64,000 nucleotides of DNA from Paenibacillus sp. FSL R7-0345 (GTDB lineage Bacteria; Bacillota; Bacilli; Paenibacillales; Paenibacillaceae): NCBI RefSeq assembly GCF_038595055.1, contig NZ_CP152002.1, positions 3,702,501 through 3,766,500 of the forward strand, written 5' to 3'. This document shows, one piece after another, positions 36,901-44,533 of this stretch (positions within the stretch are counted from its first letter, which is position 1; every line of letters begins with the position of its first letter). The position numbers were made by a program, and so were the translations under genes. Under the pieces are notes generated by a model. That model saw only the letters and a program-made list of their open reading frames with translations, was not told the DNA's origin and did not search any database.

Positions 36901-37828
36901 CCGTGATCTGATCAAGATTGACGTTGGCGCTATCGCCGGCATCAAATTTGTAGGTGATGATATTATTTCCCGCATTCAGATTAAGTGCTTCAGTCTTTGT
37001 GCCCCATGTATCCCAGTTGGGCAGGTTCGGCAGCGAGGTCTGGCGGATTTTGGCCCCGTTCACATAGAGGCTCAAGGTCTGGGGCGAGGCATTTCCGTTG
37101 CCGTACCGGAGTGTGACATTTCGCGTCCCGGCCGCCTGCACATTGACCGTGAATGCAGTAGCTGCTCCTTGTGTCCAGTAGCCGTCTACAAAGCCTGTAC
37201 CCGAAAAACCGGTATGATCGGTATTTACCTTGGCACCGCCGGAGAGCGCTGCGGCTTCCGCCTGATAGGTACCCGCAGCCGGCGTTGCTGTCGGTGCAGG
37301 TGTCGGCGTTGCACCGGTAGCGCCATAAATCTCAACCTCCGAGAACTGGGCAGCCGGCCAGCCTGTATTGGCTGTTACACTGATCCGCACATAGCGGGTG
37401 CTGGCAGCGGTGAAATTAACCGTTGCCGTATTGCCTGTGTCAGGGTTGAATACATAAGCGGCGCTGCCGGCCAGAGTACTGAATAAAGCTCCGTCCGTGC
37501 TGCCCTGAACAGACAGAGTCTGTGTACGTGTCTCCCAGGCAGGCGGCAGCTTCAGCACGACCTGGTCAATGCTTGTGCTTGTCCCGAGGTCGACCTGAAT
37601 CCATTGCGGAAAAGAGCTGTTTGCACTCTCCCAGTAGGTGCCCGGGTTACTGTCTTTTACATTGTCCGGTGTGTACGTCTGGGATTGTCCGCTTGCAGTG
37701 ACGATTTTACCCGTTGTCAGATTCTGCCCTCCTGCGGCAAATACGATTCCGAAGGAACCGGCAGCCAGATACAGGGTCGAGACCAGCATCGCTGCTACAA
37801 GTGACCAGATGACATACTTCCTCTGCAT
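33929..37828 (-). CDS. Multimodular GH87-like alpha-1,3-glucanase (mycodextranase type)
   Basis: 1299 residues from ATG 37828 (AGGAGGA upstream). Order: signal peptide, F5/8C-like domain, CBM6/35-like domain (YQAEAAALSGGAKVNTDHTG), Pro-Thr linker, second F5/8C-like domain, two CARDB-like domains, a further beta domain, and a C-terminal right-handed beta-helix (VTDHGAIANDGKDDLAAFKA onward). The helix carries ENSRIRNNLADGINFSQGTS and NNGDDGLAVWTS, matching Paenibacillus and Bacillus mutanases and mycodextranases, whose catalytic aspartates lie in such DG/DD turns. It would cut alpha-1,3-glucan or nigeran of fungal walls or oral and biofilm glucans. It is adjacent to and codirectional with the GH13 gene, sharing related CBMs. 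Confidence 0.85.
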   Translation of the reverse strand: MQRKYVIWSLVAAMLVSTLYLAAGSFGIVFAAGGQNLTTGKIVTASGQSQTYTPDNVKDSNPGTYWESANSSFPQWIQVDLGTSTSIDQVVLKLPPAWETRTQTLSVQGSTDGALFSTLAGSAAYVFNPDTGNTATVNFTAASTRYVRISVTANTGWPAAQFSEVEIYGATGATPTPAPTATPAAGTYQAEAAALSGGAKVNTDHTGFSGTGFVDGYWTQGAATAFTVNVQAAGTRNVTLRYGNGNASPQTLSLYVNGAKIRQTSLPNLPNWDTWGTKTEALNLNAGNNIITYKFDAGDSANVNLDQITVADTATATPTPTPVVTPIVTPAPTATSAPTATPTPVPTQTVMPSPTIAPTSPPGSNIAIGKDITASSATQNFTASNAIDNNTATYWEGGSNPSNLTLDFGANQNITSIVLKLNPAAEWGTRTQTIQVLGHNQTATAFSNLVAAQTYTFNPATGNTVTIPVTATVKRLQLNITANSGAPAGQIAEFQVYGSPAANPDLTITGMSWTPAAPDEASAVTLNAVVKKIGNTASAATMVNFYLNNELAGTAAVGALAAGSSSTVTVNAGTRTAASYALSAKVDETNLVIEQNEANNSYSHASPLVVNPIASSDLTAAVSWSPGTPSAGSSVGFSVSLRNQGIIASAGGAHAVTVVLKNAAGATVQTFNGTYNGVIAAGQAVQLTVPGTWTAVNGNYTAAVTVAADGNEAASKQNNNTSTANLVVYALRGASMPYSKYDTEDAVRGGAAVLRTAPTFDQSLTASEASGQKYIALPSNGSYAEWTVRPGQGGAGVTMRFTMPDSSDGMGLSGSLDVYVNGSKVKTAALTSYYSWQYFSGDMPSDAPGGGRPLFRFDEVHFKLDTALKAGDTIRIQKNNGDAYEYGVDFLEIEPVPAAIARPANAVSVTDHGAIANDGKDDLAAFKAAVSAAVAAGKTLYIPEGTFNLGGMWEIGSVSSKINNITITGAGLWHTNIQFTNPNAAGGGISLRVTGKLDFSNVYMNSNLRSRYGQNAIYKGFMDNFGTNSIIHDVWVEHFECGMWVGDYAHTPAIYATGLIVENSRIRNNLADGINFSQGTSNSTVRNSSIRNNGDDGLAVWTSNTNGAPAGVNNTFSYNTIENNWRAAAIAFFGGSGHKADHNYIIDTVGGSGIRMNTVFPGYHFQNNTDIVFSDTTIINSGTSQDLYNGERGAIDLEASNDAIKNVTFTNIDIINTQRDAVQFGYGGGFENIVFNNININGTGLDGITTSRFSGPHKGAAIYTYTGNGAATFNNLATSNIAYPNLNYIQSGFNLTINN

Positions 37829-38121
37829 TATAATCCTCCTCAATAAAGTATGGTGGTTTACACCCTCATTATAGAGACCGGGCCAAGCTGGCAATAAGAG
37901 GCGATTCTACGGGAAAGGTAGGTAATTCCACGCTCTTTTGCAATAAAATCCCTTGATTGGCTTTATGCAGTATTCTGTTCGCTGTTTTATAGCAGATGAC
38001 CGGAAGGATTATACAAAAATGATTACGGACTCTTTAGATTAGGGCTGTCTTTTACGATATAAATAACATAGATTCAAATAATTAATTACATCAAGAATAA
38101 AGAGAGAGAGTTGTTGTCGCG

Positions 38122-39840
38122 ATGAGGTTTTTGGTCAATCAGAAGGTATCAGTAAAAATTATGGGGTTAGTCGGGTTATCTATCGTGTTCATGGTTCTTG
38201 TCGGATTTACAGGATACCACTACCTCAACAAAATCAATGATAACGCCAAGCAGATGTACCACAACTATATGGTTCCCAACGAGCTGATCAGCCAGATTAT
38301 TACGGGCAACGCCCAGATTAATACGCTGCAGCTGCAGCTGATGATTCCTTCCAATCAGACAGCCGCACGGCAAAAGGAGATCAATGACTCAATCGCTGCA
38401 ATCATTACCGGCAGCACCGCCGCCCAAAAAGAGATTGAAGCAACCGGGATGCCGGATGATGTAAAGCAGCTGTATGATACTTTCAAAGGATTGCTTCCGG
38501 GAAGCACCGAGGCCCGTGATCTCATGCTTGGCAGGCTTGCGGCTAATCAGCCGGCAGAAGCCTACACTATCTATGAAAAACAGCTGACTCCCATCCGGAC
38601 TGAAATTATGAATACACTTGATTCTATTAAGGAGCTGAATCAGAATTCCGCTGCCGCGCTCAATGAGAGCAATAAAAAAGAAGCCTCTTCCAGCAAGATT
38701 GAGCTGTTCCTGCTGCTGGCAGCTTCACTGCTTGTGTGCGGTACCGTCAGTATTGTGCTCTCCTGCATGATTACCCGGCCGCTGAACAATCTCAAATCGC
38801 TTATGCTGGATGCCCAGAACGGCGATCTCTCTGTTAACGGCAGCTACAGCTCCAAGGATGAGCTTGGTGTGCTGACAACAGGATTCAATGAAATGATCAC
38901 CAGTCTGCGGGGAATCATCGCGAAGATCGGTGAGCATTCCCAGATGCTGTCGGTAAGCTCGGAGGAGCTGTTGGCCAGCTCTGTGCAGACTGCTGAAGCC
39001 AGCAGTCATATCGCCGAAGAGATTCAGGATGTAGCTGACGGGTCGGCCGCACAGCTCAGCAGCTCCCGGGAATGCAGCCTGGCCATGGATGAGGTCTCAA
39101 CCGGTATCCAGAAGGTTTCCGAGTCAGTGACAGACATCTCCGGTGTGACCAGCTATACTACCGAGCAGGCCATTCAAGGCAGCGCGAAAATCACTACCGT
39201 CAGCGGCCAGCTGGATACGATTCTCTCCACCTCCCAGGCGTCGGCAGCAGTAGTGCGCAAGCTGGATAATTACTCTCAGGAGATCGGGGCTATTGTAGGC
39301 CTGATCAGAGGCATTGCCCAGCAGACCAATCTGCTTGCCCTTAATGCATCCATCGAGGCTGCCCGCGCCGGCGAGCACGGACGTGGTTTTGCCGTTGTTG
39401 CCGAGGAGGTCCGTAAGCTTGCCGAGCAGTCCAACCAGTCTTCCGGACAGATTGCTTCCATACTATCGGAAATCCAGACACTCGCCCAGGAAGCTGTTGG
39501 CATGATGGACAAAGAGAGCAGCGAGATCACTCTTGGGCTTGCCGGTATGCAGGAAGCGAAAGAGACCTTTGAGCAGATTGTCAGCTTCATTCAGGAAGTG
39601 AACCTGCAGCTGGAGGATGTCTCTGCCGCCGCCCAGCAAATCTCGGCCAGCTCCGAGGAGGTCAGCGCTTCCCTGCAGGTTACGGAAGAAATCGCCGGCT
39701 CCTCCTTCAGCAAGACGCAGAACGTCGCGGCTGCCTCCGAGCAGCAGATGGCCACCATGAAGGATGTCGAAGGCGTAGTCAAATCGCTCAGCGAAATGGC
39801 GGAAGAGCTGCAGGAGCTGTCCGCCAGATTCAAAGTTTAA
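38122..39840 (+). CDS. Methyl-accepting chemotaxis protein
   Basis: 572 residues, standard topology: a TM helix at about 13-33, an external four-helix-bundle-type sensor domain, a TM helix at about 190-212, HAMP, then the cytoplasmic signalling coiled coil. The hairpin tip [20 protein letters not shown] with [18 protein letters not shown] is the invariant CheA/CheW-binding region. The ribosome binding site is weak (AGAGAGAG, wide spacing). The ligand is unknown; it lies divergent from the GH87-like gene, so sensing of released glucans is possible but speculative. A terminator follows 20 bases after the stop. Confidence 0.92.
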   Translation: MRFLVNQKVSVKIMGLVGLSIVFMVLVGFTGYHYLNKINDNAKQMYHNYMVPNELISQIITGNAQINTLQLQLMIPSNQTAARQKEINDSIAAIITGSTAAQKEIEATGMPDDVKQLYDTFKGLLPGSTEARDLMLGRLAANQPAEAYTIYEKQLTPIRTEIMNTLDSIKELNQNSAAALNESNKKEASSSKIELFLLLAASLLVCGTVSIVLSCMITRPLNNLKSLMLDAQNGDLSVNGSYSSKDELGVLTTGFNEMITSLRGIIAKIGEHSQMLSVSSEELLASSVQTAEASSHIAEEIQDVADGSAAQLSSSRECSLAMDEVSTGIQKVSESVTDISGVTSYTTEQAIQGSAKITTVSGQLDTILSTSQASAAVVRKLDNYSQEIGAIVGLIRGIAQQTNLLALNASIEAARAGEHGRGFAVVAEEVRKLAEQSNQSSGQIASILSEIQTLAQEAVGMMDKESSEITLGLAGMQEAKETFEQIVSFIQEVNLQLEDVSAAAQQISASSEEVSASLQVTEEIAGSSFSKTQNVAAASEQQMATMKDVEGVVKSLSEMAEELQELSARFKV

Positions 39841-39859
39841 ATTTACCCGGTATGAATCA

Positions 39860-39883
39860 AGCCGTACATTTGTACGGCTTTTT
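39860..39883. terminator. Terminator between chemoreceptor and leftward gene
   Basis: AGCCGTACA / TGTACGGCT stem with a TTTTT tail on the plus strand; it probably serves both convergent genes. Confidence 0.8.
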
Positions 39884-39889
39884 GTATAC

Positions 39890-40234
39890 CTATATTGCCA
39901 GATGCACCGAGCCATCCTCGTAAATATCGACCCGCTGGGCGCACAGAAGCATCCCCGGCCCGCTGGCGCTCCCTTTTTCCCGGAGATTCCTTTGCCTGCG
40001 TTCCCAGATTTCCCGGTCATGTATAATGTCATATTGGTAATATTGCTCTGCGCCTACCGCTTCCATGACTTCAACGAAAATAAATGCCTCGTTGAATAAC
40101 GAGCGGAACCAGTCTGCTGCTTCGGAATGAGAGCCGAACACCGGCAAATCCTGTTCAAACCGTTCCGGCAAATAACACTGCTTCAGCCTGCCTATTCTTA
40201 CATAATACGTGTCAAGATTATCCGCAGTAATCAA
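39890..40234 (-). CDS. Hypothetical protein, 114 aa
   Basis: TTG start after GAGGGGG. Soluble, acidic, with no signal peptide, repeats or recognised motif. A moderately conserved-looking core (YYVRIGRLKQCYLPERF, ADWFRSLFNEAFIFVEV) suggests a real small protein rather than a shadow. It faces the chemoreceptor tail to tail. Confidence 0.6.
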   Translation of the reverse strand: MITADNLDTYYVRIGRLKQCYLPERFEQDLPVFGSHSEAADWFRSLFNEAFIFVEVMEAVGAEQYYQYDIIHDREIWERRQRNLREKGSASGPGMLLCAQRVDIYEDGSVHLAI

Positions 40235-40366
40235 TTGTTGTCCCCCTCAAGCTGAAATTTGCCTAAAAATATCATATTCCGGGGCAGAGCTTCTATGACA
40301 TTGAGCATTCCACCAGATGGGAGAAAAAAGCTGAACCCGCAAATCAATGCGTGCTCAGCCGTATCT

Positions 40367-41047
40367 TCAGTCCATCATCCCTGCTGCTTTCAAAAAATGG
40401 CGGACAATCTTCTGCTGGTACTTCACACGCACCGTAAAATCCAGGCTCCAGCACGTTTCCACCGTAACGGCTCTTGCCCCAAGCAGCTGCTGGACAGCCA
40501 TACGTGAGGTGCCCGCACGTTCGCGATGCTTCATATTGAAACGGTAGGAAGGTACGCTGATCGAACGGTTCATGGTGCGGACAATCCGCTGTGCTGTGAT
40601 AGCTGCTCTTGTACCGTGGCTGACCATCAGGGTCTGGCCGACACGCCGCGGATTGTGCTGTGATAATCCGTTCGCTTCATGCAGATCGAGATACCAGGAC
40701 GGGCGGTGGCGTTTGGCCAGAGCAAACAGGGCACCGGACAGCGGATGTCCGGCCCGGGATGAAGCAGCATGCGGAAAGGTACGGTTAAGATCCGGCACAC
40801 CTCTGCTCTTCCTGCGGTATGCCCGCTGATTCACCAGCGGAACTATAATCAGCTTGCCCCGGCTGAGTAACAGCTCCCTGTGCTGAAATTTACGCGCTAA
40901 CGCCTGGGCCGCAGAGATGCTGGCCGGCTCATTGCCGTGAATGCCCGATACAATCATAAAGACCGGGCCGGGCTTTATGCTGCTTATAACATAATAAGGA
41001 GTGGCAAACGGCGTATTCGGTGCAAGTGTATGCTGTTTAACGGACAC
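40367..41047 (-). CDS. Aspartoacylase/succinylglutamate desuccinylase-family zinc deacylase
   Basis: 226 residues; GTG start with a G-rich site upstream. The M14-type zinc motif is visible: GIHGNEP with His37 and Glu40, substrate-binding DLNRTFP (Arg89), and a second metal ligand in YLDLHE (His123). A late VTVETCW supplies the likely catalytic glutamate. The family removes acyl groups from N-acyl amino acids, or carboxypeptidase-like groups from peptides; the true substrate here is unknown. It is shorter than typical AstE (about 320), fitting the compact Firmicute branch. Confidence 0.75.
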   Translation of the reverse strand: MSVKQHTLAPNTPFATPYYVISSIKPGPVFMIVSGIHGNEPASISAAQALARKFQHRELLLSRGKLIIVPLVNQRAYRRKSRGVPDLNRTFPHAASSRAGHPLSGALFALAKRHRPSWYLDLHEANGLSQHNPRRVGQTLMVSHGTRAAITAQRIVRTMNRSISVPSYRFNMKHRERAGTSRMAVQQLLGARAVTVETCWSLDFTVRVKYQQKIVRHFLKAAGMMD

Positions 41048-41143
41048 AGGACAGCGCCCCCCTTCCCCTATTTTCGTAGTTAGCTCCCTATAATGTATGG
41101 AGCTATGCCGGCCCGGGTATGGACATTTGACGCTACGAAAAAA

Positions 41144-41170
41144 AGCAGAACATCCAGAAGATGTTCTGCT
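41144..41170 (-). terminator. Terminator of grpB
   Basis: Perfect 11-bp stem AGCAGAACATC / GATGTTCTGCT followed on the minus strand by seven Ts. It lies 66 bases past the grpB stop. Confidence 0.85.
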
Positions 41171-41235
41171 GGTTGAATCCCGATATATGAGTCTGCTCTG
41201 ACTCCGGGCTGACCCATTTCATAATAGGCTACAGC

Positions 41236-41754
41236 TTAGTTCATTGCCTGGTCCAGAATAGAGCGCACAAAAGCTGTTTTACCATTTGTATAGGCTTCCC
41301 GGTCCAGGCGGAACTGCTGCGCCAGCGAGAGCTTCACCCTTTCGTAGGCTTCCACCGCTGACGGATGTGAACGCAGATAATCACGAAAAGCGATATGCTC
41401 CAGATAGCCTTTTCCGTCCTGCGGGCACACGTATAAATGATAGTGCATGAACCCGTCTTTTACGGTAGGGTTTAATACTTCCCGGCCTTCAATCCCCTGA
41501 TTTCCAAGGTACTCATAACTGTACTGCTTGAACCGTTCAATAATCTGCGGTAAAACAGCATAACTCTCCATCACCAGATCCAGATCAATAATCGGTTTGG
41601 CTGACAAACCTACAATAGAAGTGCTTCCTACATGCTCTACTGCAAGGATCAGGTCACCGGCAATCTCCAGCATCCGTGCCTTGATTCTGCTAAACTCAGC
41701 CTTCCATTCGGGATTATACGGAACGACCTCAACGGGAACAACAGAATTTGCGAT
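41236..41754 (-). CDS. GrpB/UPF0157 family protein with apparent AUC start
   Basis: 172 residues if started at ATC 41754; the first ATG in frame (41673) would delete 27 conserved N-terminal residues. GrpB proteins are nucleotidyltransferase-fold proteins of unsettled function. HVGSTSIVGLSAKPIIDLDL and HYHLYVC are the family signatures. The upstream extension reads IANSVVPVEVVPYNPEWKAEF, matching the usual GrpB opening (VVPYNPEW). AAGAGGAG lies exactly 6 bases before the ATC codon, and no ATG, GTG or TTG is available in frame. Either AUC is used as a rare start or the original ATG has mutated and expression is low. Confidence 0.8.
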   Translation of the reverse strand: MANSVVPVEVVPYNPEWKAEFSRIKARMLEIAGDLILAVEHVGSTSIVGLSAKPIIDLDLVMESYAVLPQIIERFKQYSYEYLGNQGIEGREVLNPTVKDGFMHYHLYVCPQDGKGYLEHIAFRDYLRSHPSAVEAYERVKLSLAQQFRLDREAYTNGKTAFVRSILDQAMN

Positions 41755-41796
41755 AACAATCTCCTCTTTCTAATTAGAATACTGAAGAATCCGCAA

Positions 41797-43017
41797 TCAG
41801 CTTACCGCAAGCCCGGCTTTCCTGTATATAATCCGGTGCACAGCCCAGACAGCCAGTGCTGCAGTTACCAGGAGGCCTCCGCTCCAGCAGACACCGTTCC
41901 AGCCCCAGTGCTGCCAGGCATAGCTGCCCAGCGTGGAACCCAGTGCACCACCGGCAAACGTGCTAACCATAAACACGGTATTAATCCGGCTGCGTGCGGC
42001 TGGTTCCAGAGCGTAAATCCGGGCCTGGTTGCTGACCTGGGTTCCCTGTACGCCAAGATCAAGCACGATAACTCCGGCAATCAGGCTCCAGATGGTCAGG
42101 CCAGCTAAGCCGAATAGCCCGAAGGACAATAAGGTCAGCAGAATCAGCAAACCAATGATCCGTTTGGGTGCTACTCTGTCTGCCAACCGTCCGACTACCG
42201 GCGCACCAGCCGCGCCTGCAACACCGATCAGTCCGAACAAGCCGGCGATTGCACTGCTGTAATGGTACGGCGGACCCTCCAGATAAAAAGCCAGGGAGGT
42301 CCAGAATACACTGAACGCGCCGAACATGCAGGCACCGATCAGTGAAGCTTCACGCAAGGTGGAGTATCTCCGGATCAGTTGGACCATGGACCCGAGCAGC
42401 TCCTTATAGGAGACCGAGGTTTCCGGCTTGGTCTGCGGAAGCAGCCGGTACAGAATAACCGACAGCAGGAGCATCAGGGCAGCGGCGATCCAATACATCG
42501 CCCGCCAGCCGAAGAAATCGCCAACGATGCCTGAGACGGTGCGGGCCAGCAGAATGCCGAACAGCAGCCCGCTCATGACCGTTCCAATCACTTTGCCGCG
42601 TTCTTCCGGCTGGGCGAGCTGTGCCGAGAACGGCACAATAATCTGCGGTACCACGGTTGTAATACCGACGGCAAAGCTTGCAACATACATCCACTGCAGG
42701 GATGGAGAAACCGCAAAGCCAACCAGCGACAGGGCAACTGCGATCAGCAGCAGCGAGATCAGCGTGCGCCGTTCCCGGATGTCTCCGAGCGGAACAAACA
42801 GCAGCATCCCCAGCGCGTAGCCAACTTGTGTGAGCATGGAGACATAGCCAACCGCGTTCGATGAAGCGCCAAACGTGCGGCCGATATCCGCCAGCAGTGG
42901 CTGATTGTAATACAGGTTAGCTACTGCAAGACCTGAGGTGGCGGCCAGAAGCAGGATTAACCCTCTGGAGATCCCCTTCCCGGAAGAGGTAATGACAGAT
43001 GAAGCTGACTGGGACAT
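41797..43017 (-). CDS. MFS transporter, arabinose-efflux/YnfM type
   Basis: 406 residues from ATG 43017 with GGAGGAAA upstream; the frame to 43122 is an unsupported extension. Twelve hydrophobic segments, with the MFS motif A GDIRERR between TM2 and TM3 and a related RLADRVAPKR in the second half. Opening LLAATSGLAVANLYYNQPLL is typical of the proton-driven drug or sugar exporters of this branch. Substrate unknown. It is codirectional with grpB, 42 bases upstream of its ATC start, so the two may be cotranscribed. Confidence 0.88.
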   Translation of the reverse strand: MSQSASSVITSSGKGISRGLILLLAATSGLAVANLYYNQPLLADIGRTFGASSNAVGYVSMLTQVGYALGMLLFVPLGDIRERRTLISLLLIAVALSLVGFAVSPSLQWMYVASFAVGITTVVPQIIVPFSAQLAQPEERGKVIGTVMSGLLFGILLARTVSGIVGDFFGWRAMYWIAAALMLLLSVILYRLLPQTKPETSVSYKELLGSMVQLIRRYSTLREASLIGACMFGAFSVFWTSLAFYLEGPPYHYSSAIAGLFGLIGVAGAAGAPVVGRLADRVAPKRIIGLLILLTLLSFGLFGLAGLTIWSLIAGVIVLDLGVQGTQVSNQARIYALEPAARSRINTVFMVSTFAGGALGSTLGSYAWQHWGWNGVCWSGGLLVTAALAVWAVHRIIYRKAGLAVS

Positions 43018-43181
43018 AAGGCTGATTTCCTCCGATCCATTAGGTGCTGCAGCAGGCAGCAAATCTTTATTTACTAACAATAGTATAGCAGTGAATGTCA
43101 ATGATCCGGGTGGTCCGGTCATCCGGGATAAAATGCCAGCCGCCGACTCATACTATCTTTTAGCAAACGGAGGTGACATTC

Positions 43182-43352
43182 ATGCCTAAAAATAACGCTG
43201 ATGCCAAATACAGCCGCGCCAATAACAAGGCCGACAGCAAACACAACCAGCAGAATCACGCTTCAATCACCGAGATTCCGCAAATGACAGACCCGGATAA
43301 ACAAGCCGACTATGTGCCGAGTCTAAACGGAGTGACCAAAAACGAAACCTAG
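43182..43352 (+). CDS. Small hydrophilic protein, 56 aa
   Basis: ATG with a near-perfect GGAGGTGA 7 bases upstream, reading MPKNNADAKYSRANNKADSK and ending GVTKNET, followed 20 bases later by a strong terminator. It is rich in Asn, Lys, Gln and Asp with no hydrophobic core, similar in style to small acid-soluble or other spore-associated peptides, but I do not recognise a family. The clean signals on both sides make it a real gene. Confidence 0.72.
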   Translation: MPKNNADAKYSRANNKADSKHNQQNHASITEIPQMTDPDKQADYVPSLNGVTKNET

Positions 43353-43371
43353 CCTTTCTGTTCCGCAGACT

Positions 43372-43406
43372 GCCCAATGTCGCTACATGACTTGGGCGGC
43401 TTTTTT
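43372..43406 (+). terminator. Terminator of 56-aa protein gene
   Basis: GCCCAA / TTGGGC stem, extended by CG pairs, then TTTTTT. Confidence 0.75.
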
Positions 43407-43510
43407 ATATGAGCAGTCCAAATACACTAATTCCCTGCATACGTTGACTTCCCCGGGCTGCGGGTGATAGTCTTGCTTCTAAGGCTGTCGTACATAAAGG
43501 AGAATGCAGG

Positions 43511-44446
43511 ATGAAGAAAGCAACGATGAAGGATATCGCCCGGCTGGCTAACGTATCGGTGGCTACGGTCAGCTATGTGCTGAATAATGTTAAAAACCAG
43601 ACCATTCCCGACCCCACCCGCCAGAGCATTCTTGCAATCGCTAAAGAGCTGAATTACGTCCCCAATCTGGCAGCGCGCTCTCTTGTTGTTCAGCGGACAG
43701 GCATGGTCGGTATTCTAATCAATAAATCTCCGAATCTCCCTTACTGGAAGCGTCAAAGCCATATGACTTTTGCAGATAGCCTGGAGTCGAGACTTACCTC
43801 TGCCGGTTATCATACCCTCATAATCAGCCTCGATCCGCTGAATCCGGCGATGGATGTCATCCGGGAGCGCAAGCTGGACGCCGTTTTTGTCGTGGATGTA
43901 CTGGATGAGATGTTTTACCGGATTTCAGCTAATTTTGTGGATGGTGTGCCCCTGATTCTGATCGGCAGTCTGATTAACGACCGGATGTTTAATCAGGTGA
44001 ATTATAATTACCCCCAGGCTCTTAAGACGGCTGTATCATCGGCGGCTGTTCCTTCCTGCTTAATTATGGAGAGCTTTCACAACACGGCACTTACCGACTG
44101 GATTAGGGACAGCTCAGGCCTTGCTACGGAAGATATTTATGTAGCGGCTGATGCGGTCAGGCTTTCTGAAGAACTCGAAGTCTTTTTGCTGCGGAACCAT
44201 GGTAAGCATGTGATTGTAATTAATGAGTTTCTGGCAAAAGCGGTCGAACGCACCGGGCTCTCTTCCTCGCTTACGGCACTGTGCACCTGCGGATTTCCGG
44301 AAATTGTTCAGCCGGATACAGAGATCATTCAGTTTCAAAATGACCGGGCACAGACTGCCTTTGAACTAATGGTGACACTGAAATCTGCTCCGAATGACCC
44401 TGCAATCGCTGCCGGCAATCAATTTTTGATTGATGTTGCCCCTTAA
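43511..44446 (+). CDS. LacI-family transcriptional regulator
   Basis: 311 residues, with AAAGGAG upstream. N-terminal LacI HTH (MKDIARLANVSVATVSYVLN) and hinge (AARSLVVQRTG), then a periplasmic-binding-protein-like effector domain somewhat shorter than usual (about 250 residues). It lies directly before an MFS exporter gene with a perfect palindrome in between that overlaps the exporter promoter, so it probably represses that exporter. A likely promoter for the regulator is TTGACT (43444) with GATAGT 16 bases later. Confidence 0.9.
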   Translation: MKKATMKDIARLANVSVATVSYVLNNVKNQTIPDPTRQSILAIAKELNYVPNLAARSLVVQRTGMVGILINKSPNLPYWKRQSHMTFADSLESRLTSAGYHTLIISLDPLNPAMDVIRERKLDAVFVVDVLDEMFYRISANFVDGVPLILIGSLINDRMFNQVNYNYPQALKTAVSSAAVPSCLIMESFHNTALTDWIRDSSGLATEDIYVAADAVRLSEELEVFLLRNHGKHVIVINEFLAKAVERTGLSSSLTALCTCGFPEIVQPDTEIIQFQNDRAQTAFELMVTLKSAPNDPAIAAGNQFLIDVAP

Positions 44447-44476
44447 TTTCTTTATAATAACTTAAACGTTTAAGTT
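44430..44476 (+). promoter_or_regulatory. SigA-type promoter with abutting LacI-type operator
   Basis: TTGATG (44430-44435), a 17-base spacer, TATAAT (44453-44458), and immediately the perfect 18-bp palindrome AACTTAAACGTTTAAGTT (44459-44476) with the central CG usual for LacI-family operators. The -35 box lies inside the 3' end of the regulator gene. A bound repressor would block the start region of the exporter gene at 44534. Confidence 0.75.
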
Positions 44477-44533
44477 AAGCATTATACTCTCTACCGCTGT
44501 TTACTAAGCCAAGTTAAATGAGGAGGCTGCGCT

